5,578 bases of DNA from Solirubrobacterales bacterium 70-9 (GTDB taxonomy: Bacteria; Actinomycetota; Thermoleophilia; Solirubrobacterales; 70-9), in NCBI GenBank assembly GCA_001898095.1, contig MKSH01000176.1, positions 3,007 to 8,584 of the forward strand, written 5' to 3'. The notes below the pieces were generated by a model, which searched no databases, had not been told where the DNA came from, and saw nothing but the letters and a program-made list of their open reading frames with translations. Made by a program: the position numbers and the translations under genes. The first letter of the stretch is position 1. Every line of letters starts with the position of its first letter. Below are positions 4,945-5,578 of the stretch, one piece after another.

Positions 4945-5578
4945 TCAGCCCGAGATCCCTGCTTCTTTGCAAGCCGCCGCGAAGGCGCCTTCACACAGTT
5001 CCGCCGGAGTGACGAATTCTTCGGCGATGACCGTTTCGTTGATGTTTTCTTTGGTGACCGGAGTCGAGGTCAGCAGGATCGAAGGAACTTCAGTCTTGCC
5101 GTTTTCGATCATTTCGGTCGGTTCTTTGGTTTTCACTTCACCCGATTCGCCAAGCGAGATCGCCATTTCGGCGGCGATTTCCGCCTCCGGGACGATCGGC
5201 TTGAAGATGGTCATGAACTGTTCGCCTTTGAGGATGCGCTGCAGCCCCGCGACGGTCGAGTCCTGACCGGTGACCGGCTTTTCTTCCGGATTGATGCCGG
5301 CGCCTTTCATTGCCGCGATGGCGCCGCCGCCGGTTTCGTCGTTCGCCGCGTAGATGGCGGCGAATCCGTTCTTACCGAGAGCGGTGATCGCCTGGTCCGC
5401 CTCCTTCTGGGCGTTTTCGGCGGTCCAACCGGGCGTGTCGTATTCCTTGGCGATTTCAACGCCTTCTTTTTCGAACACCTTGTTTGAACCCGACTTGAAC
5501 AGCGCCGCGTTCGGGTCGGCGGGATCACCGTTGATCTTGATGATCGGGCCTTTCGGTTTGCCGATTTCCTTCAGCTTT
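4945..5578 (-). CDS. Sugar ABC transporter substrate-binding protein, 3' part (5' end outside window)
   Basis: The frame is open from the right window edge to TGA at 4945-4947, giving the last 211 residues of an extracytoplasmic binding protein that captures a sugar for the ATPase and permease. The fragment matches the XylF/Peripla_BP_4 pattern: IIKINGDPADPNAALFKSG near the start, then GWTAENAQKEADQAI, IYAANDETGGGAIAAMKGAG (the ligand-contacting turn with ND), PVTGQDSTVAGLQRILKGEQFMTIFKPI, and a C-terminal region with two Cys 8 residues apart (LCEGAFAAACKEAG) that may form a disulfide outside the cell. D-xylose or a related sugar is possible; the ligand cannot be set from this. The signal peptide and start are out of view; the ATG at 5478 is internal. 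It is the first visible gene of the operon, 2 nt before the ATPase. Its base composition is clearly lower in GC, and Glu is encoded by GAA 25 times and GAG twice, unlike the neighbouring genes. Confidence 0.92.
   Translation of the reverse strand, partial: KLKEIGKPKGPIIKINGDPADPNAALFKSGSNKVFEKEGVEIAKEYDTPGWTAENAQKEADQAITALGKNGFAAIYAANDETGGGAIAAMKGAGINPEEKPVTGQDSTVAGLQRILKGEQFMTIFKPIVPEAEIAAEMAISLGESGEVKTKEPTEMIENGKTEVPSILLTSTPVTKENINETVIAEEFVTPAELCEGAFAAACKEAGISG

Noticed and set aside
4220..5266. 348-residue open frame on the + strand opposite the ABC ATPase and binding-protein genes
   Set aside because: It is the antisense shadow of two genes with intact motifs and shows no recognisable domain or ribosome binding site.
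1..5578. CRISPR array, tRNA/rRNA, insertion sequence or prophage remnants
   Set aside because: No spaced direct repeats, no RNA-gene-like sequences, no transposase or integrase motifs, and no terminal repeats were seen; nearly all bases are within recognisable housekeeping or metabolic genes.

Overview
The window is high-GC bacterial DNA. Actinomycetota is the best guess, and the class Thermoleophilia (Solirubrobacterales) is plausible. This rests on the strong GC bias at third codon positions, GTG and leaderless-looking starts, a short TatA with the FGPKRLPDLG hinge, and the style of the sugar transporter genes. It is an inference from composition and protein resemblance, not a database result.

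Positions 1-1220 (+ strand) hold the 3' end of a ferritin-like domain protein, then tatA and a tatC-like gene. The three lie close together and in the same direction (gaps of 37 and 33 nt), so they probably form one transcript. tatA and tatC encode the twin-arginine export machinery. The TatC protein is unusual: it is only 191 residues and appears to lack transmembrane helices 3 and 4 and the loop between them, through a clean in-frame gap.

Positions 1208-1837 (- strand) encode a hexapeptide-repeat (left-handed beta-helix) O-acyltransferase whose 3' end overlaps that of tatC by 13 bp. It is divergent from a ROK-family sugar kinase, probably glucokinase, at 1920-2876 (+). The 82-nt divergent gap contains a 15-bp inverted repeat (14 of 15 matching) that lies over the likely -35 regions of both genes. 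Each gene also has a TANNNT -10-like hexamer about 6-8 nt before its ATG, suggesting leaderless mRNAs.

Positions 2889-5578 (- strand) hold a CUT2/ribose-xylose-type sugar ABC transporter operon in the order substrate-binding protein (3' part only), ATPase, permease. The junctions are very tight (2-nt gap, then 4-bp ATGA overlap). The permease gene converges on the ROK kinase gene with only 12 nt between them. Together they suggest sugar uptake by a non-PTS ABC route followed by ATP-dependent phosphorylation of the free sugar inside the cell.

I see no tRNA, rRNA, CRISPR array, insertion sequence or phage gene. I found no convincing new multi-gene system. The items most worth checking are the shortened TatC, the divergent palindrome, and the unusual GAA-biased codon use of the binding-protein gene.
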